Positions 47,598-60,579 of a stretch of 64,000 nt of DNA are shown piece after piece; the first letter of the stretch is position 1; each line of letters begins with the position of its first letter. Both the position numbers and the translations under genes were made by a program. The stretch comes from Coriolopsis trogii (taxonomy: Eukaryota; Basidiomycota; Agaricomycetes; Polyporales; Polyporaceae): positions 1 to 64,000 of the forward strand of contig JAHYIO010000009.1 in the NCBI GenBank assembly GCA_020543525.1, written 5' to 3'. The notes under the pieces were generated by a model. The model searched no databases. It had not been told where the DNA came from and saw only the letters and a program-made list of their open reading frames with translations.

Positions 47598-48284
47598 GCA
47601 CTGACCGGGTAGATGGGAGGGAAGAGGAAGGAGGGAGGAAGAAGGCTGACCGTCGGCCCCCCGTAAGTTTGTGAAGAGGACGCGTTCACGTCAAGCAGTC
47701 TTTAGATGTCAGGCTGAATTCCAATCTATTGGTAAGAATAGCTGTCGGCCAAGGGAACTCTGCCAGGTACACACAGTCAGTCTCGCTATGACGTAGCCGT
47801 AATTTACTCACAAGAAACTGAGAGCACCGCGAGGAGGAGAAGAGGAGTAAAGAAACAGGCAGTGGGGAAGAACATGCAAATATCATGATGTGTGTGCTCC
47901 TGCATGGAAGACACTTCACCGACTGATTTTGCTCCGTGCGCGCGAGTCGGGTCGGGAATCCGGAGGGCCGGGTCGGGCGTCGGACTCATTGTCATCGTCA
48001 TGATCATTTGAACGGACCTGCGCAGGGTGCAAGGCCGGCACCTCCGAACATACATGCATAGAATGACTTATGAACGTTACTCTAGAAGACTGAAGAGCCA
48101 GATGGAGGCAAATGACGACAATCAACATTGCGCACACCACAGACATCAGGCCTCACGTTCACTACGAATAGTATGCTCCATACGATGTGGCAGATGCAAG
48201 TCTAGACTTTACGTGCAATTACAAAGTTACAAACTTCCGCTATGATTTTACTTCCTAGTTGCTGGCCCACTACACCAAATACGC
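47598..48284. other. Intergenic between two minus-strand genes
   Basis: Downstream of transaldolase and upstream of the transporter. No supported gene or obvious regulatory site. Confidence 0.5.
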
Positions 48285-49569
48285 TCAAGCAGAAAGCTTC
48301 TTGCGGAGCAGGCTCTTGAGAGTCTCGCCGTCCTGAGCGAACTTGCGAATACCCTCGTTCAGCTTGTCCGTTGCCATCTCGTCCTCGCAGAGGGCCCAGC
48401 GGAACTCGGCCTCGTTGTCGACGTACGACACCTTGGGGATCGGCTGACCTTCTGCGGCTGTAACATGGCAAGTGAGAGATGCCCTGAGATGCAAAAGGTG
48501 GATAACATACCGTTATGAGAGTCGAGCTTCTTAGGGACAGGAGTGGTGTCGTTCTTCAGCTCATCGAGCAAGTTGGGAGAGATCGTGAGGAAGTCAACAC
48601 CAGCAAGAGCCTTAATCTCGCCAATCTAAACGATGCCGCATGCTGTGAGCACGCGGTAGGCTACTCGACAGTATAGGAGCAAAGTACGCACGTTACGGAA
48701 AGAAGCACCCATGACGATGGTCTTGTAGTGGTGCTGCTTGTAGTAGTTGAAGATCTTCTTCACCGACTGCACACCGGGGTCCTCGTCGCCAACGTAGTCC
48801 TTGCCCGGCTTGTTCTTCTTGTACCAATCCAGAATCTAGGGACACCAACTCAGCATCTGCCCATGTGACCATACAGGGAATCACCACGTACACGGCCAAC
48901 GAAGGGCGAGATGAGAGTAACACCAGCCTCGGCGCAGGCAACGGCCTGTGCGAAGCCGAAGAGAAGGGTGAGGTTGCAGTGGATGCCGTCGTCACGCTCA
49001 AGCTCGCGCGCAGCCTGGATACCCTCCCAGGTCGAAGCGATTTTGATCAGGATACGCTCCTTCTTGATACCGACAGACTCGTAGAGCGCGATGAGCTCCT
49101 TAGCCTTCTTCTTGGTGGCTTCCTTGTCGAAAGAGAGGCGGGCGTCGACCTCGGTCGAAACACGGCCGGGGATGATCTTGAGGATCTCCTTGCCGAACTC
49201 GACGAGCTAGGCAGGTGAAACGAATCAAGATCCAGTAAAGCTCTCATTCCTAGAGTGGTACTCACCAAACGGTCCATGGCAGCGTTCACCTGCTCGTCAG
49301 TGCTGCCACCCTTCGACTTCCCGTACTCAACGGCGGCATCGATCAGACGCTGGTAGGCAGGCTTGTTCGCAGCCGCGAGAATCAGCGAGGGGTTAGTCGT
49401 CGCATCCTGGGGCTTGTAGACATCGATAGCTGCACGATGCGCACACAAGCGTTAATCGCCGACCCAAGGCCAATCTAAGCGCGCCGGGAGTGCACTCACA
49501 CTCGAAGTCACCGGAGTCGGAGACGACAACGGTGCCAGTCTGCTTGAGGGCGTCGAGCGAGGTAGTCAT
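48285..49569 (-). CDS. TAL1: Transaldolase
   Basis: Six minus-strand exons, 49569-49500, 49429-49266, 49206-48892, 48835-48692, 48625-48511 and 48457-48285, give 326 aa, the family length, with all phases agreeing. Landmarks of class I aldolase-type transaldolase: [16 protein letters not shown] near the N terminus, [14 protein letters not shown], and the Schiff-base lysine motif [13 protein letters not shown]. Next are [20 protein letters not shown] and ISPFVGRILDWYKK, then MGASFRNIGEI and [12 protein letters not shown]. Reaction: transfer of a dihydroxyacetone unit between sedoheptulose-7-phosphate and glyceraldehyde-3-phosphate in the cytosolic non-oxidative pentose phosphate pathway. Confidence 0.97.
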
Positions 49570-52500
49570 GATTGTGTGCAATGGATGGTGAGGTGGTGGT
49601 TGCTGTCCAAGAAAGAGGCCGCCTGTCGGCTTCAAGTATGCTCCCACTGGTGGCTGAGTGAGCTCTGGCCGTGATCTCATCGTGATCTCTTCCTGCGCGC
49701 TTTGCTCCGGGCCGATCCTGACGACGGCTCATCCCCAGTGGTGCTCTGGAGTCCAACCCCAAAGACGGCCTCGAGTTAGTCCACCTCTGCTCAGGCTAGC
49801 AATTGATAGTCCTCTCATTAGGCCACTAGAACGGGGGCGAAAAAAGCATCCAAACGACTACCTTTGGTCATGACAAAATGGCTGACTCCAAGGATGAAAC
49901 CAGTCTTACGCGCGCGATATGCTGAGAAATACATGACCAGTGACCGGTACCACAGCGCCTTCTAGTGAAGGCTGTCCATCGTACGAGCTCAGTCCACTCA
50001 GCACTCACGCATGAGAGTATGCATGAGTATGCCTGACGTCGGGCATATACGGCAGTGCATATGAATTCGCGCGGTCGGCGAGTGTGAGATCAACGCTGAG
50101 ATCGACCGTCCTATTTTGTCGTCGGGCAACTGACCGTGCTGCTCAGCACCTCTAAAACGGGTCTAAGGTCTGCAGGCACCGCGAATGGCTGAGCGCGCCC
50201 TGACAAACGTGCGCGCGCCGAAGGAAACTTTCGGAGGAATCCTCTCATGTAAGTAGTCGGAACCCATCGGAGGGCTGCCTTCGGTTGCTCTAAAGCCGAC
50301 GACTACTGCTGCTGTACCACAAGGCAGCTTGCGTAGGTTCGTGTGCATCTTTGCGATGATATACAAGCAGAGGGGACATGCGGTGAGAGTCGGTGTGGTC
50401 TTGGATGAGGATAGCCAAAGACTGCCGGCGCCATGAACTCTACCATGACCATGCTCCCCAGCACACGATCTCGAGTGAACCTTTGAACCACACCGTGTGG
50501 ACCGGATATGTATCATGGCGGTGCTTCTGATATGTGGTCTAATCGCATCACTGCGATCTGTAGTGAGGCAGACTTGTAAACGGGAACAGGCGTCGAATTG
50601 CTGGGATGATGTCCTGGAAACTTCGAGGGAAGACCGCATGGGCCGATGTGACTATCTTGAGTAGGAGGGGGTTTGTACGGATGAGTTTGTTGACACGCAT
50701 GTGGCGAGAACTCGCAAATGACAGTCTTGACTGCCAGCGACAATCGGTACTCCGAGGCCAGCAATATTCAATGGTCAAATACATCGCCTCCAATACCGTG
50801 TCCGGCATGTTGGCGGGGGCAAATCAGCAGGGAGAATGGTCCAGGCACTGGAGGCATTTCAGGACTTGTACGGATAGAAGCTGGGTAAGGAATACGTACC
50901 TATCCAAAGATATACAGCTGCGATTGGCTCTAAGCACAATGACAACGCGGGGGGCTGGAGACCCCGTGAAAAGAAGCGTCATGTCAGATATTGGGCTCGA
51001 GGCCATTTCGCCGGCGAAGCACGCACATGTTAGAGAAGCTCAGGGGCATGCCGCGACAGCTCGTCCAAGACTATCTTCATCGACAACTCTACACATGGAT
51101 TTGATCCATGCATGGAGTTGGGGACGCTTGACAGTCTCAATATTGATTTCTAAAGCCATATGGTCAGGGCCGCCACCAGCGTATCATGAAGCCCCTTGAT
51201 ACGACGCCACGCACCATGCTCGCAGAAGATGTACGTGCGTTCGAAGGTCGACGGCCAATATACGGATGATGAGCCTTGAGGCGAACGGCAAGTCCACCTG
51301 CCGTGACTAGAGGCGCGAGGAGAATGGAGACAGCGGGTGCTCTTCAACGGCCGACTGTAGTCACCGGAGACTTGATACTACGCACCAATGGGAAACTCCT
51401 TACCGTGTGGGCCACAGGTCACTGACATAGGAAACAGTGTCGCTCCTAGTTTGGCCACGTGAAACGGAGAAAGAAGAGCATCATCGCCGGGGCGGACATA
51501 GACCAGGTATCTGGGTGATCGCCGGGTGAGAAGACTCGCGGGTATTATTGACTGTAGCAGCCGGAGATATCCAGTCAACCGGCGCCCACAACGCCCGTCA
51601 CCTTGTTGACAAGCACGAGAAGTGGTGCGCCCGGAAGGATGGCCTCGAGGTCCGTTGGGCTATGCTTTGTGGCGTCCGCGGGTGATCGCACCAAGATAGC
51701 TTCGGTGCGGTGATATGTGGATGAGCCGCGTAGACCAGAGATAGCAAGCTCCTGCCAGTGCGTACAACAGGGATACAAACAAGTCATGCTGCTCAGTTGA
51801 CTGCGCATACCAAAGTGTTCACCACCTCAGTTGGAACAAAATCAGCATGAGCGGGGTTTGAGCGCACGGTGGAGATGGCTCCGGTCTTCTGGAAGCCGAG
51901 GGCCCCAAGTACTTACTTGGAACCGGAGGATTGGGAGATAGAGGCTCGGTGGTTCCGGCGAAGGCCCGCTTAGTCTTGAGCCAATCTTCGGTTGCTAGTA
52001 CAGATAGATTCGTGGCAGTAACGAGTAACGAACGCAGGGGAACCCATGACCGTACTAGCCGACCCTTGTTCCTCATAGAAGCTGCATCGAGGCCGATGTC
52101 CCTTGCATTGGAACAGTCCGGATGAGATCTACTCTGCCCACATCCTGAGACGCTAGCATTTCTCTATGACAAAGAATGAAACGTACCCACAAATCGTCGC
52201 TGCAATAGATGTCTGTCGGTAGCAGCCTGAGAAAGCCTATTCGCGAGGCGATGCAAAATCTTGGAATAGAGACCAGACGTGGGAAAGTATGACATCGGCC
52301 AAATTTTAGCGCAAGCGATGTTTGGCTGTTTCCCCGCTTAACCATTCTATACCACCTTCTCGGCCATGTTGTCTCTCATCACTTCGTCACTGCTGCTGCG
52401 ACAGCTTATGGAGAGATCTTACTCCGTCGAGATCGCAGGTACGCCCGCGCGACTAACAGCGCTCGCAAGGCGTTGTATCTTATACTATGCTGTCAATGAT

Positions 52501-52881
52501 TTCTGCCTCGAAGCCTGTTCGTCCTGATCCATGGCTGTCCTTTGAAAGTCTTCAATGACACCATGTGCACCAGAACACGTCTCGGCTTTGGGGGTTTGGG
52601 TGCGTGCCTGGGAAAATATCTGACTGTTGAGCTAACTGACGTAGCGCGGAAGTAGCGGACTTCTTAGCATGCGTTCGTGAAACGTAAAAAGCAGTCCGGA
52701 GTATGTCGACCACCCCCGGAAGTGATATTTCATACCACATAGTTCTCTCCGGAGGCTACTCCAAAGCCGCCAATCACCTTCGTCGATTGTCCGCGCTCTA
52801 CACAACCGCGCTACTGCGCCCGTAACTCCATCCTCCATTCAAATAAAAGGCCCATCGGGATGAGGTCGTATCCCCCAGGAC
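49570..52881. other. Long stretch without a supported gene
   Basis: About 3.3 kb with scattered open frames on both strands, the longest about 200 codons (50606-51199 plus). None has a domain I recognise. Some minus-strand hydrophobic frames (for example near 50824-51006 and 51378-51578) look like fragments of a membrane protein, and a decayed DUF6534-like gene was considered without enough support. An unannotated lineage-specific gene here is possible. Confidence 0.5.
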
Positions 52882-53761
52882 ATGATGTCTCAGTCGACAA
52901 TTACTCTCTATGACATACGCTCTACAATCCCGCAGCCATGGGCACCTAACATCTGGCGTATACGGTTCGTACCTCTCATCCGTTGATCTCCGCGCCACTG
53001 ACGACCCGTAGGTTTATCTTGAATTACAAGCGCCTTCGTCACCGCACAGTCTGGATAGAGTTCTCCGACGTCGAGACCACCCTTCGCATGATCGGTGCGC
53101 CGCCGACGTCTCACAAACCGGATGGCCGACCGGTTTACACTCTCCCCGTAATCATCGACCCGCTCAGGAACCCACACGCACCATTGATCCTCGCCAACGC
53201 CACCACCATCGCCGAGTACTTGGAGGCGACCTACCCCGCCCGTCCTATCTTCCCTGAAGGGTCACAGGCGTTGCAAGCCCTTTTCGTCCAGTATCTGCAG
53301 GACGTCTTCGTCAAGCCCCTCCTCCCCATCCTCGTCCCCCTAACACACCAGCGTCTCCCTGAGCGAAGCCAGGCTCATTTCCGACCAGGCGCAGCTTCCA
53401 TCCCATCGCCGACCGCACTCGTTGGCGCTCAGCGTGAGCAGGCGTGGGCTGCCGTCAGGGAACAATTCAACCTCCTCTCGTCCATTCTCGAGAAGAACAC
53501 CGCGGACGGGAATGGTTCCGTCGCTATGGGTCGAGATGTAACATACGCCGACTTTGCTCTGTGCTCTGTACTGTGAGTAAGGTTCCGCGATTGGCTCGTG
53601 GTTGTCCTCACAACCTGACATACGCTGACTCAGACGACAATTACAGGATATGGGTGGAAAAGGTTTCTCCCCACGACTGCTGGGCGAGAATTAGGGAATG
53701 GAACGGGGGAAGGTGGGCAAGGTTGTACAACCGGTGCAGGGAGTACATGGACGTCTGCTGA
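52882..53761 (+). CDS. Glutathione S-transferase (fungal GSTFuA-like)
   Basis: Exons 52882-52964, 53012-53572 and 53647-53761 join in phase and give 252 aa; a second ATG at 52885 is also possible. The thioredoxin-like N domain begins ITLYDIRSTIPQPWAPNIWR, with RFILNYKRL and the glutathione-contacting TLPVIIDP, then ATTIAEYLEATYPARPIFPE. The helical C domain includes AAVREQFNLLSSILEK, FADFAL-like sequence VTYADFALCSVL, and ends in EWNGGRWARLYNRCREYMD. The Ser-containing N terminus and this layout match the FuA/Ure2p-like GSTs expanded in wood-decay fungi, which bind and conjugate aromatic and extractive compounds with glutathione in the cytosol. Class assignment is inference. Confidence 0.85.
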
Positions 53762-54730
53762 AATGGTCTCCCGAAGCATCCGGTTCCTATGCAAGTCGTC
53801 TGTATTGCTAGATTTATCCTGCATCTTGCTCTACTCGCGGTGGCAGGGCCCGCGCGGCTTCTGCTATCGTTGTGTTATTGGTCACAGTCCTGTATGACTC
53901 GAGTCACGTCAATTCTCAGTCCATGTACACTGAATGTACAAATTTCGTGTAACGCAGCGTCTGAAGGACCACACAGAATCTACGCGAATCAGGTACCCCA
54001 AAATATCCTCCACCGGTCAAGATAAGAGCGACCGCGAAACGCGGAAGCTCAGAACCGACCAACACAATAGAGTGATCAATGACGTGCCAGGTGGCCGAGA
54101 AACACGAAACTCGCCCAAGAGGCCGCGCGCCATGGGCGGTGTGCCCGGGAGCAGAGTCACGCCTCACTGGCTTGGCGTGAGGCGCAGGGCGTATAACTCT
54201 CTATAATTCTCCATTGATAGCAGTTCCTATTTACTAGTGACATAGCTTTGGAATGCAAGCTACAACTCGGATTCGATGAAACTCGTTCATATGCATATGC
54301 TTGATGACCTGCCACTTGATCCAAAGTTGTGGCTGTGGACGATAACGATCACTTAAAGTCCTGCTCAATGAAGATTCAATGTGATGGGCTTTAGGTTCTG
54401 CTTGATTTTCTGCTGGAAATTGAAGGCGAGGAGGGGCCTGTAGGCTCCTGTAGGGCGCAATCAAACGCTGTCAGTTGGCGGGGTATCCCCATTCGGTAAT
54501 TGATGCGTACCTGGCGACCTGGACCACGTTCTCCTACTTAGGCGCTCGCCAGTGGGCTTCTAGTGCTGGTAAGTAATGTAAGAAATGGCTTGAAGCGTAG
54601 TTAATGAGAGGCATAATGACGTTTACAAGGCGGCTAAACTGTAGCTTCAATTAAGGAAACTGGGTCTGATCATTCCTCCGCTCGTCCTGACCTCCTCCTC
54701 ACAACTCCATCATCCGACTGAGATGCAGCG
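53762..54730. other. Intergenic
   Basis: No supported gene. Flank between the GST stop and the LRR gene start; moderately AT-rich in 54200-54680. Confidence 0.5.
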
Positions 54731-57700
54731 ATGCTCTCACCCTCTGCTTCGTCTTCCGCTGTAACGATCCCGACCCCTGGCAAGTCAATATTAAAGCGGC
54801 CCCCACCTCCTCAGCAGTCGTTCTTTTCGCTCGCGCGACTCTCCAAACTCTTACCTACCCAAGCGCAGCAAGCCACCACTGCTAACGATGAGGCCAGCAC
54901 GCTCAAACGCGCCCATTTCATTCTCCCGGAGATGACTACCGTCTATCCGATCTTGGCGGCCAACCCACCGTCGACACCGACGTTGAAGGAGGAGAAGCGG
55001 TCCATAGAGGAGCGCGAGGCCGAACGGAGAAGGCGTATTGTACGAGGCAATAATGCTTCGACAGACAGCTACGCAGATGACGACTGGTGGAGTATGGAGA
55101 AAGTGGAAGCTTTTTATCGAGAATGCTCTCTAGGCCGGGAAGAACCTCCGGATCCCGCTGTGTCTGCTGCGTTCAAGGTGTGTCTAGTCAGTCATCCATA
55201 GCACTTTGAGGGACGCATGGGGACAGGCATGCATGCACGTCTACCGAGTGTCTGCCATAGTCTTAACCCATGGACTTGCCCCAGTGCTGGCGAGCATGCC
55301 AAACCAGCTTGAGACGTTTTGCTGACGGACTTCTGGCATAACATAGAGGGCAAGCAATGCACACCCGAGAACTGTGGACTTCTCAGGCATTCAGCTCAAC
55401 GTCAGCATAGCATCTGTATTGTCTGACGTGTTCACCATCGAGTGGGGGCTCCGTAAATTGGTATTCAAAGAGTGTGATTTGGACGAACATGTGAGTTGTA
55501 CGCCTTGGTGATAGGTGCTTCAGCGGTACTCACGTTCCACAAGATCTTGAAACCCATCCTGCATGCCCTTCTCATTCCGAACACCCTCACTTTCCTGTCA
55601 GTTGCGTCTAATAGACGACTGAAAGGGCCTGCGTTTCGCCTTATGGGTGCATACTTGACGAAGGCGAAGAACTTGCAATTCCTAGACCTGTCTCAGAATG
55701 CACTGGACAAGAAGGCGATTGAATACATTGCAGTCGCACTACCTGATGCTCCGACGCCCGGTCTGGTATCTCTACGGCTGGACGACTGTGCATTGAAGCC
55801 TCAAGCATTGGATGCCTTAGGTACGTCTGACTCGCTGTAAGTTTGCCTCGGTGCTGACCTCCTGCAGCGCATGCCGTACGGAAGTCGTCCTTACGGAACA
55901 TCTCGTTACGGCACAACCGCATCAGTGCTACTGGGGCAGTGGCCATCGCCCTCATGATCAAGGATTACCCGGATCGATTTCCTTCAACAAATGACGGATC
56001 CGTACCACCATCTCCTGTCACATCCACGTCTAGCCTCCCATCTCTTTCCTCCCCACCTCCAACACCCCTAGCTACTGCTCGACCACTTCCTGGCGCAAGT
56101 GGCACGAACGGAGTAGTCACACCTCCGCCGAAAGCTGGACCCATTCTTCCGCCCCCACGACATCCAGCGGCAGCACCACAGACAACCTACACGCCTTACA
56201 TACCTAAGTCACGACGCGGGGCGTCGGCCGGAGTACTCACACCAGGTCATACCAACCCTCTATCACCTTCCGGAAAGCCAATACCCATTATTGCCTCGTC
56301 TGCTCAAGGTGGAGTGACCGCCCGTCATCCCGTACCCCCACCCCCTTCTCATCCTAATGGAGCTGCCCGCGGCATTGATACATCACTCAAGAACGGACCA
56401 AGCGCTGCTCTTCTGGAGCAAGTGCGCGCACTAGACAATCTACCTCGGTTAGGTGCACTCCAGACGCTGGACCTGAAAGGCAACGATATCAGGACCGGTA
56501 TCACATACATCGCGCAGGTGCTTAAGCGTAATCGGACGCTCAAAGTGCTCAATTTGAGTGAGAACAAGCTCGATGTCATGGGCCTGACTGCGATCGCAGA
56601 AGCATTGGTGAGCTCTGCTATGTAAAGGCGGAACCATCAACTCACGCGCCTTCCGAATGGATAGAAGTACAATTCGTGCTTGGAAACGCTAGACCTAAGC
56701 AAGAATCCATGCTGCGGCCCTGGTTTGGAAGGGGTAAATCCAGTTCTCACCTCATTTTGCTGTCGCTCACTTGATCCTGTAGATCCAATCGCTACGGACA
56801 GCGTTCACGCTCAATAATGCCCTTAAGCGCCTATTCCTCTCATCAACGTCCATGACGTCGGCAGGCGCGATAGCTCTCGCTGAATTCCTACCGGAGTCTG
56901 CGTCACTACTTCACCTCGATCTGACAATGAACAACCTTGATCTGGCGGGTGTGATGGCACTCAGTTCTGGCTTGAAAGCGAATCACGTCATGCGCTGCCT
57001 GGATCTCAACATTCCTCCAGGTGATGAAGAAATGGCCAGGTGAGCACCACATCCCTTTCTTCAACGTCGTTTCTCACGGGGTGATAAGAATGTGCCGCGA
57101 TATCCTCGAGTCGTGCGTTCGGAACACAGAGGAGGCCGAAAAGGCTACTCAGAATGGATCGAGCGGAAGGGGCGAGGCGAAGAGTGTCTGGGGAATGCTT
57201 GAGCAGAGCGAGCTGGCCAAGTCCATCCGGGAGGACGACAAGAAAAAGGTCGATGAGCAAATTGACAGTCCATCTTCTCGTACTCGGAGCCCGACTGACA
57301 TCCCTTCCCCTACGGAACAGACCGAGTCCGACATCGTCTCCCAGGCACGCGTTCGTAAGATACAGCTCGAGGAAATCCTGGCTCGTGGAGCGTCGTCGTC
57401 AACTTCCTCGCCCACATCAAGCGTTGCGGAACCTGACGCCGAGCTGATCGAGTCGACGCGCGAGCTTATGAAGTCTCTTGTGGCTGCTATCGAGGTCACG
57501 ACAGATCCTGCTCGCCTGGAAACACTCCTTACTCTCAATGACGAATTGATGATGCTCCTTGGACGCCTTGAGACCAAGCCTGCGCAACTGACGCTGCAGG
57601 GTTTGGGCCTTGATGCTGGAGTAGCCCTGGGCAACGGGCATGCCCCTCATACACCCGAGGGCAGCAGTTCGACCACTCAAGAAGAGGAGCCGTCTGACGA

Positions 57701-58429
57701 TGACGAGCCGATTACGCCACGCGTCGACAAGGGCAAGGGTCGTGCTGAACCCGAACCGGAGCCGGTGGAAAGCATTCTCAGCCCGACGTTCCTGATAGAG
57801 TCGGATGAGGACGAGGCTGAGACGCCTCCTATGGAACCAGACCTCGAAGACTTGGTGTCGCCTACAGACTTGTAAGTATGAGGGCTTTGGATGAGCAGAA
57901 AAGTTGCTGACGGACTACCCAGGTCGAGACGCCTGGTGGAAGAGGAAGGGGAAGTGTTCCGGAAGGGAGCAGTGCTTCTCACACCGGAGGAGATGGAAGG
58001 CGAATACGCGGGCGAAGAGCTGCGTAAAGAGGTGCGCTGAACTTTGAGGCTCCGGAGTGAATGCGGTTTCCTGACGTATCATATCGTACTGCATAGCTGC
58101 TCGAGGCCATGGTAGAGCGGCCACCTCCGCGACTGGTGGACGAGACGTTTGGCCCAGAAGGTGTTCCGCCAGAGCTCGACCCTTCGCCTCCTCAAGAGCC
58201 GAAGAAGCCCCCACCACGACCCTACATCCGTCGCACTCGTTCCTCCTCGTCGACACTGTCAGTGGACAGCCAAGGCGGTCAGAACGGGGTTTCGCCTATC
58301 GAAAGGACTCAGAGTCTGCCTGGATCCGCAATCGCTAGTCCGATATCACCCTCTGCGCCGCGACCACAGCTGCTTGGCAGGAGAGCATCGCAGAGCTCGA
58401 TACTGGAAGCCGAAGAGCCAGTGTCTTGA
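54731..58429 (+). CDS. Leucine-rich repeat protein, PPP1R37-like
   Basis: Clear exons: 54731-55177, about 55355-55490, 55544-55820, 55868-56607, 56665-56733, 56783-57039, 57089-57871, 57923-58031 and 58097-58429. A short exon in 55178-55350 is not resolved. The N terminus has GKSILKRPPPPQQSFFSLAR and an acidic DDDWWSMEKVEAFY. RNI-type leucine-rich repeats follow: VDFSGIQLNVSIASVL, LRKLVFKECDLDEH, NLQFLDLSQNALD, LVSLRLDDCALK, LRNISLRHNRISATGA. A 130-residue Pro/Ser-rich insert splits the repeat array. It resumes with LQTLDLKGNDI, LKVLNLSENKLDV, LETLDLSKNPCCGPG, LKRLFLSSTSM and LLHLDLTMNNLDL. The C-terminal third is acidic and Ser-rich. The layout resembles PP1 regulatory subunit 37 (LRRC68); a role in binding protein phosphatase 1 is inference. 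Confidence 0.85.
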
Positions 58430-59077
58430 AGGTCCGAGCAATTCACTTTTCGCGTTGCATCGGCAGCTAAATCCGCGTATAGGCATGCATGCTCCTCCAC
58501 GCAACCTCCGGCGTGGGTCACCATACCACTGTTGCCACTCTTGTTGGTGCAGACAGCATTGATGATTTCACGATTTCGCTCCTGCCCGTACTCTTGCATA
58601 CCTCGTTCGAGATCCACATGCGAAGCCTTCTCATCCTACCATAGAATCATACCATCTGTACTATCGGCGAGCGGGCGTGGGTGGACTCGCCATGGCCTCC
58701 ATAGTGCAGACCGTAGTCGTTAATCTATAGCCTAGCTATCGGGAATACCAACGCTGTCGAAATTTGGACTATGGTTCTCATATCAAGCGGTGTTTGTGAT
58801 AGAGCTGAGCTGAGCTGACGGGCGCAACCCAGCGGGCGGAATGGAGGTTGCCCTGTAACTATTCGGATATGCCTCGTCGGCTTGCTGCCAAACTCTCTCC
58901 CAAAACATCCACGATGGTCCGAATGCTCACGCCGTGGACTGCGAGTACATGAGCACATGTCCAGTCGGAGCCTGGAAATGTTGCAACGCGTGAAGCACGC
59001 TAACATATTATCAACGTTTCCGGTGGCTAGGACGGTACCCAGGCACCGTGCTTTCTTTCTGACCACCACCACCCCTC
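58430..59077. other. Intergenic
   Basis: No supported gene between the LRR gene and the peroxiredoxin gene. AGCTGAGCTGAGCTGA repeat at about 58803-58818. Confidence 0.5.
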
Positions 59078-60096
59078 ATGGCACCCCGCGCGAAGACCAC
59101 GGAGACGGATGAGCCCCCGCGGAGGTCTTCTCGTATCTCTGCCCAGCCCAAGGTCGAGGCAGTGAAGGAGGCGGTCAAGAAGGTCGTCCCGAAAACGAAG
59201 AAGAGGTCCGCCGACGCGGATGGAGGGGAGGGTGATGAAAGTCCACCTGCCGTAAAAAAGGTGACTTTCGACCCTGGCGTCGTTTCATGCCTTTGACTGT
59301 CTTTTTACGCTCATCATCTATGACTTGTGCAGAGCAAGGCTGGGAAAGGTGTGGACAGCGAGGGGGTGACAGGTGTTGAGGAGGCGGAAGGTTGACTTCC
59401 TCGCATTTTGAATGTGGCGATGATTGCGATTAACACCATGGTTCACAGCTGCTCCTGCTCTCGGTCCTATTGATATTGGCGGGGTACTACCCTCGTACAC
59501 GCTCAAGAATGAGAAGGACGAGGATGTGGACGTCGCTAGCCTTGCCGCGGACAAGGGAGTCATCTTTTTCCTGGTGCCGAAGGCAGATACCCGTGCGTAA
59601 TCCTCCAAAAGAGCATTCATGCGAGAATCTGACAGCGTACAAACTATCTGTTCAGCGGGCTGCACGCAACAGGCATGCGGTTTCCGCGACAGCTACCCAG
59701 ATTTCACGTCGTTGAACTTCGACGTCTATTGCTTGAGTGCGGATAAGCCTGCGGCTCAGAGCAAATGGCAGAGCAAGGTCCGTAATGCCACTAATCGAAC
59801 GATGAACGATGGCTCACATGCGTGTATATCTACCAGAAAAATCTGCCATATCCTTTGCTCTCTGACCCCAAGCGCGTCCTCATTACTGCGCTGGGCGCGG
59901 GCGAGGGAGGCAAGACCAAACGCAGTCACTTCATCTTTGAGAAGGGTGGAAAGCTGGTTGACAAGAAGATACCCGTCAAACCTGCTGATAGGTGTGTTGT
60001 TCTTCCCAACGTGTACCTTTCCATCTTTATAACTAAAAGGATTGCGTTAGTCCTAAGCTGGCCTTGGAGTTCATTAAGAGTCTGAACGTCGCTTAG
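59078..60096 (+). CDS. Nuclear peroxiredoxin, PrxQ/BCP type (Dot5-like)
   Basis: Six exons, 59078-59260, 59333-59390, 59449-59592, 59656-59777, 59837-59991 and 60051-60096, give 235 aa in consistent phase. The N-terminal extension is strongly basic (RRSSRISAQPKVEAVKEAVK, VVPKTKKRS), as in nuclear Dot5-type enzymes. The catalytic domain holds LPSYTLKNEKDEDVDVASLA, VIFFLVPKADT and the active site PGCTQQACGFRD. That site carries the peroxidatic Cys of PGCT and a Cys five residues later that can act as resolving Cys in PrxQ. Then come VYCLSADKPAAQSKWQ and LPYPLLSDPKRVLITALGAG. Reaction: thiol-dependent reduction of H2O2 and alkyl hydroperoxides. Nuclear location is inferred from the basic tail. 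Confidence 0.92.
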
Positions 60097-60579
60097 GCTA
60101 GGAATCTAACCATCTTGTACTGACTTCCATCTCCCTGCCAACTTTCTCCTCGGGTCGTCCATCGGCTGTTGTAGCAATGCTGTCTGGCTGTCTTGCTTTC
60201 TTTCGGTGTAAATATATGTACTGTGACCAATCTGATGCCTGTATACCACTGGCATGTCTACCCCTTTGCCCAGCCCCCTGTATACTCCTCCCACCACAAG
60301 TTATGCGTCACGATACTACTTCTGGCGTTCATCTCATTTATCGCTCCTGAACAAGACGCAGAGGGGATGAGGCCACCATCCAACCACATTTCTATGACGA
60401 AATAGTTAGTCTCGACAAATAGCCGAAACGATAAGGGCCGATGCGGCCGCGCGCGTCATTTCGTTGACCTTCGGCGTCCACAACTTGTCCTGTGCAGCCA
60501 AGGAGCGCAGCGACCTGCGCTCCGTTACTCGTCATATACCTCTCTCGCTGCTTCTGTATTCTCCACTACCACCTCAACG
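60097..60579. other. Intergenic / promoter of the WASP gene
   Basis: No gene. A GC-rich block (GCGGCCGCGCGCG at about 60444-60456) lies before the pyrimidine-rich leader of the WASP gene. Confidence 0.5.

Noticed and set aside
50500..51350. Possible DUF6534-type membrane protein on the minus strand
   Set aside because: Only a MPDT-like word and scattered hydrophobic segments were seen; no consistent exon chain or family core.
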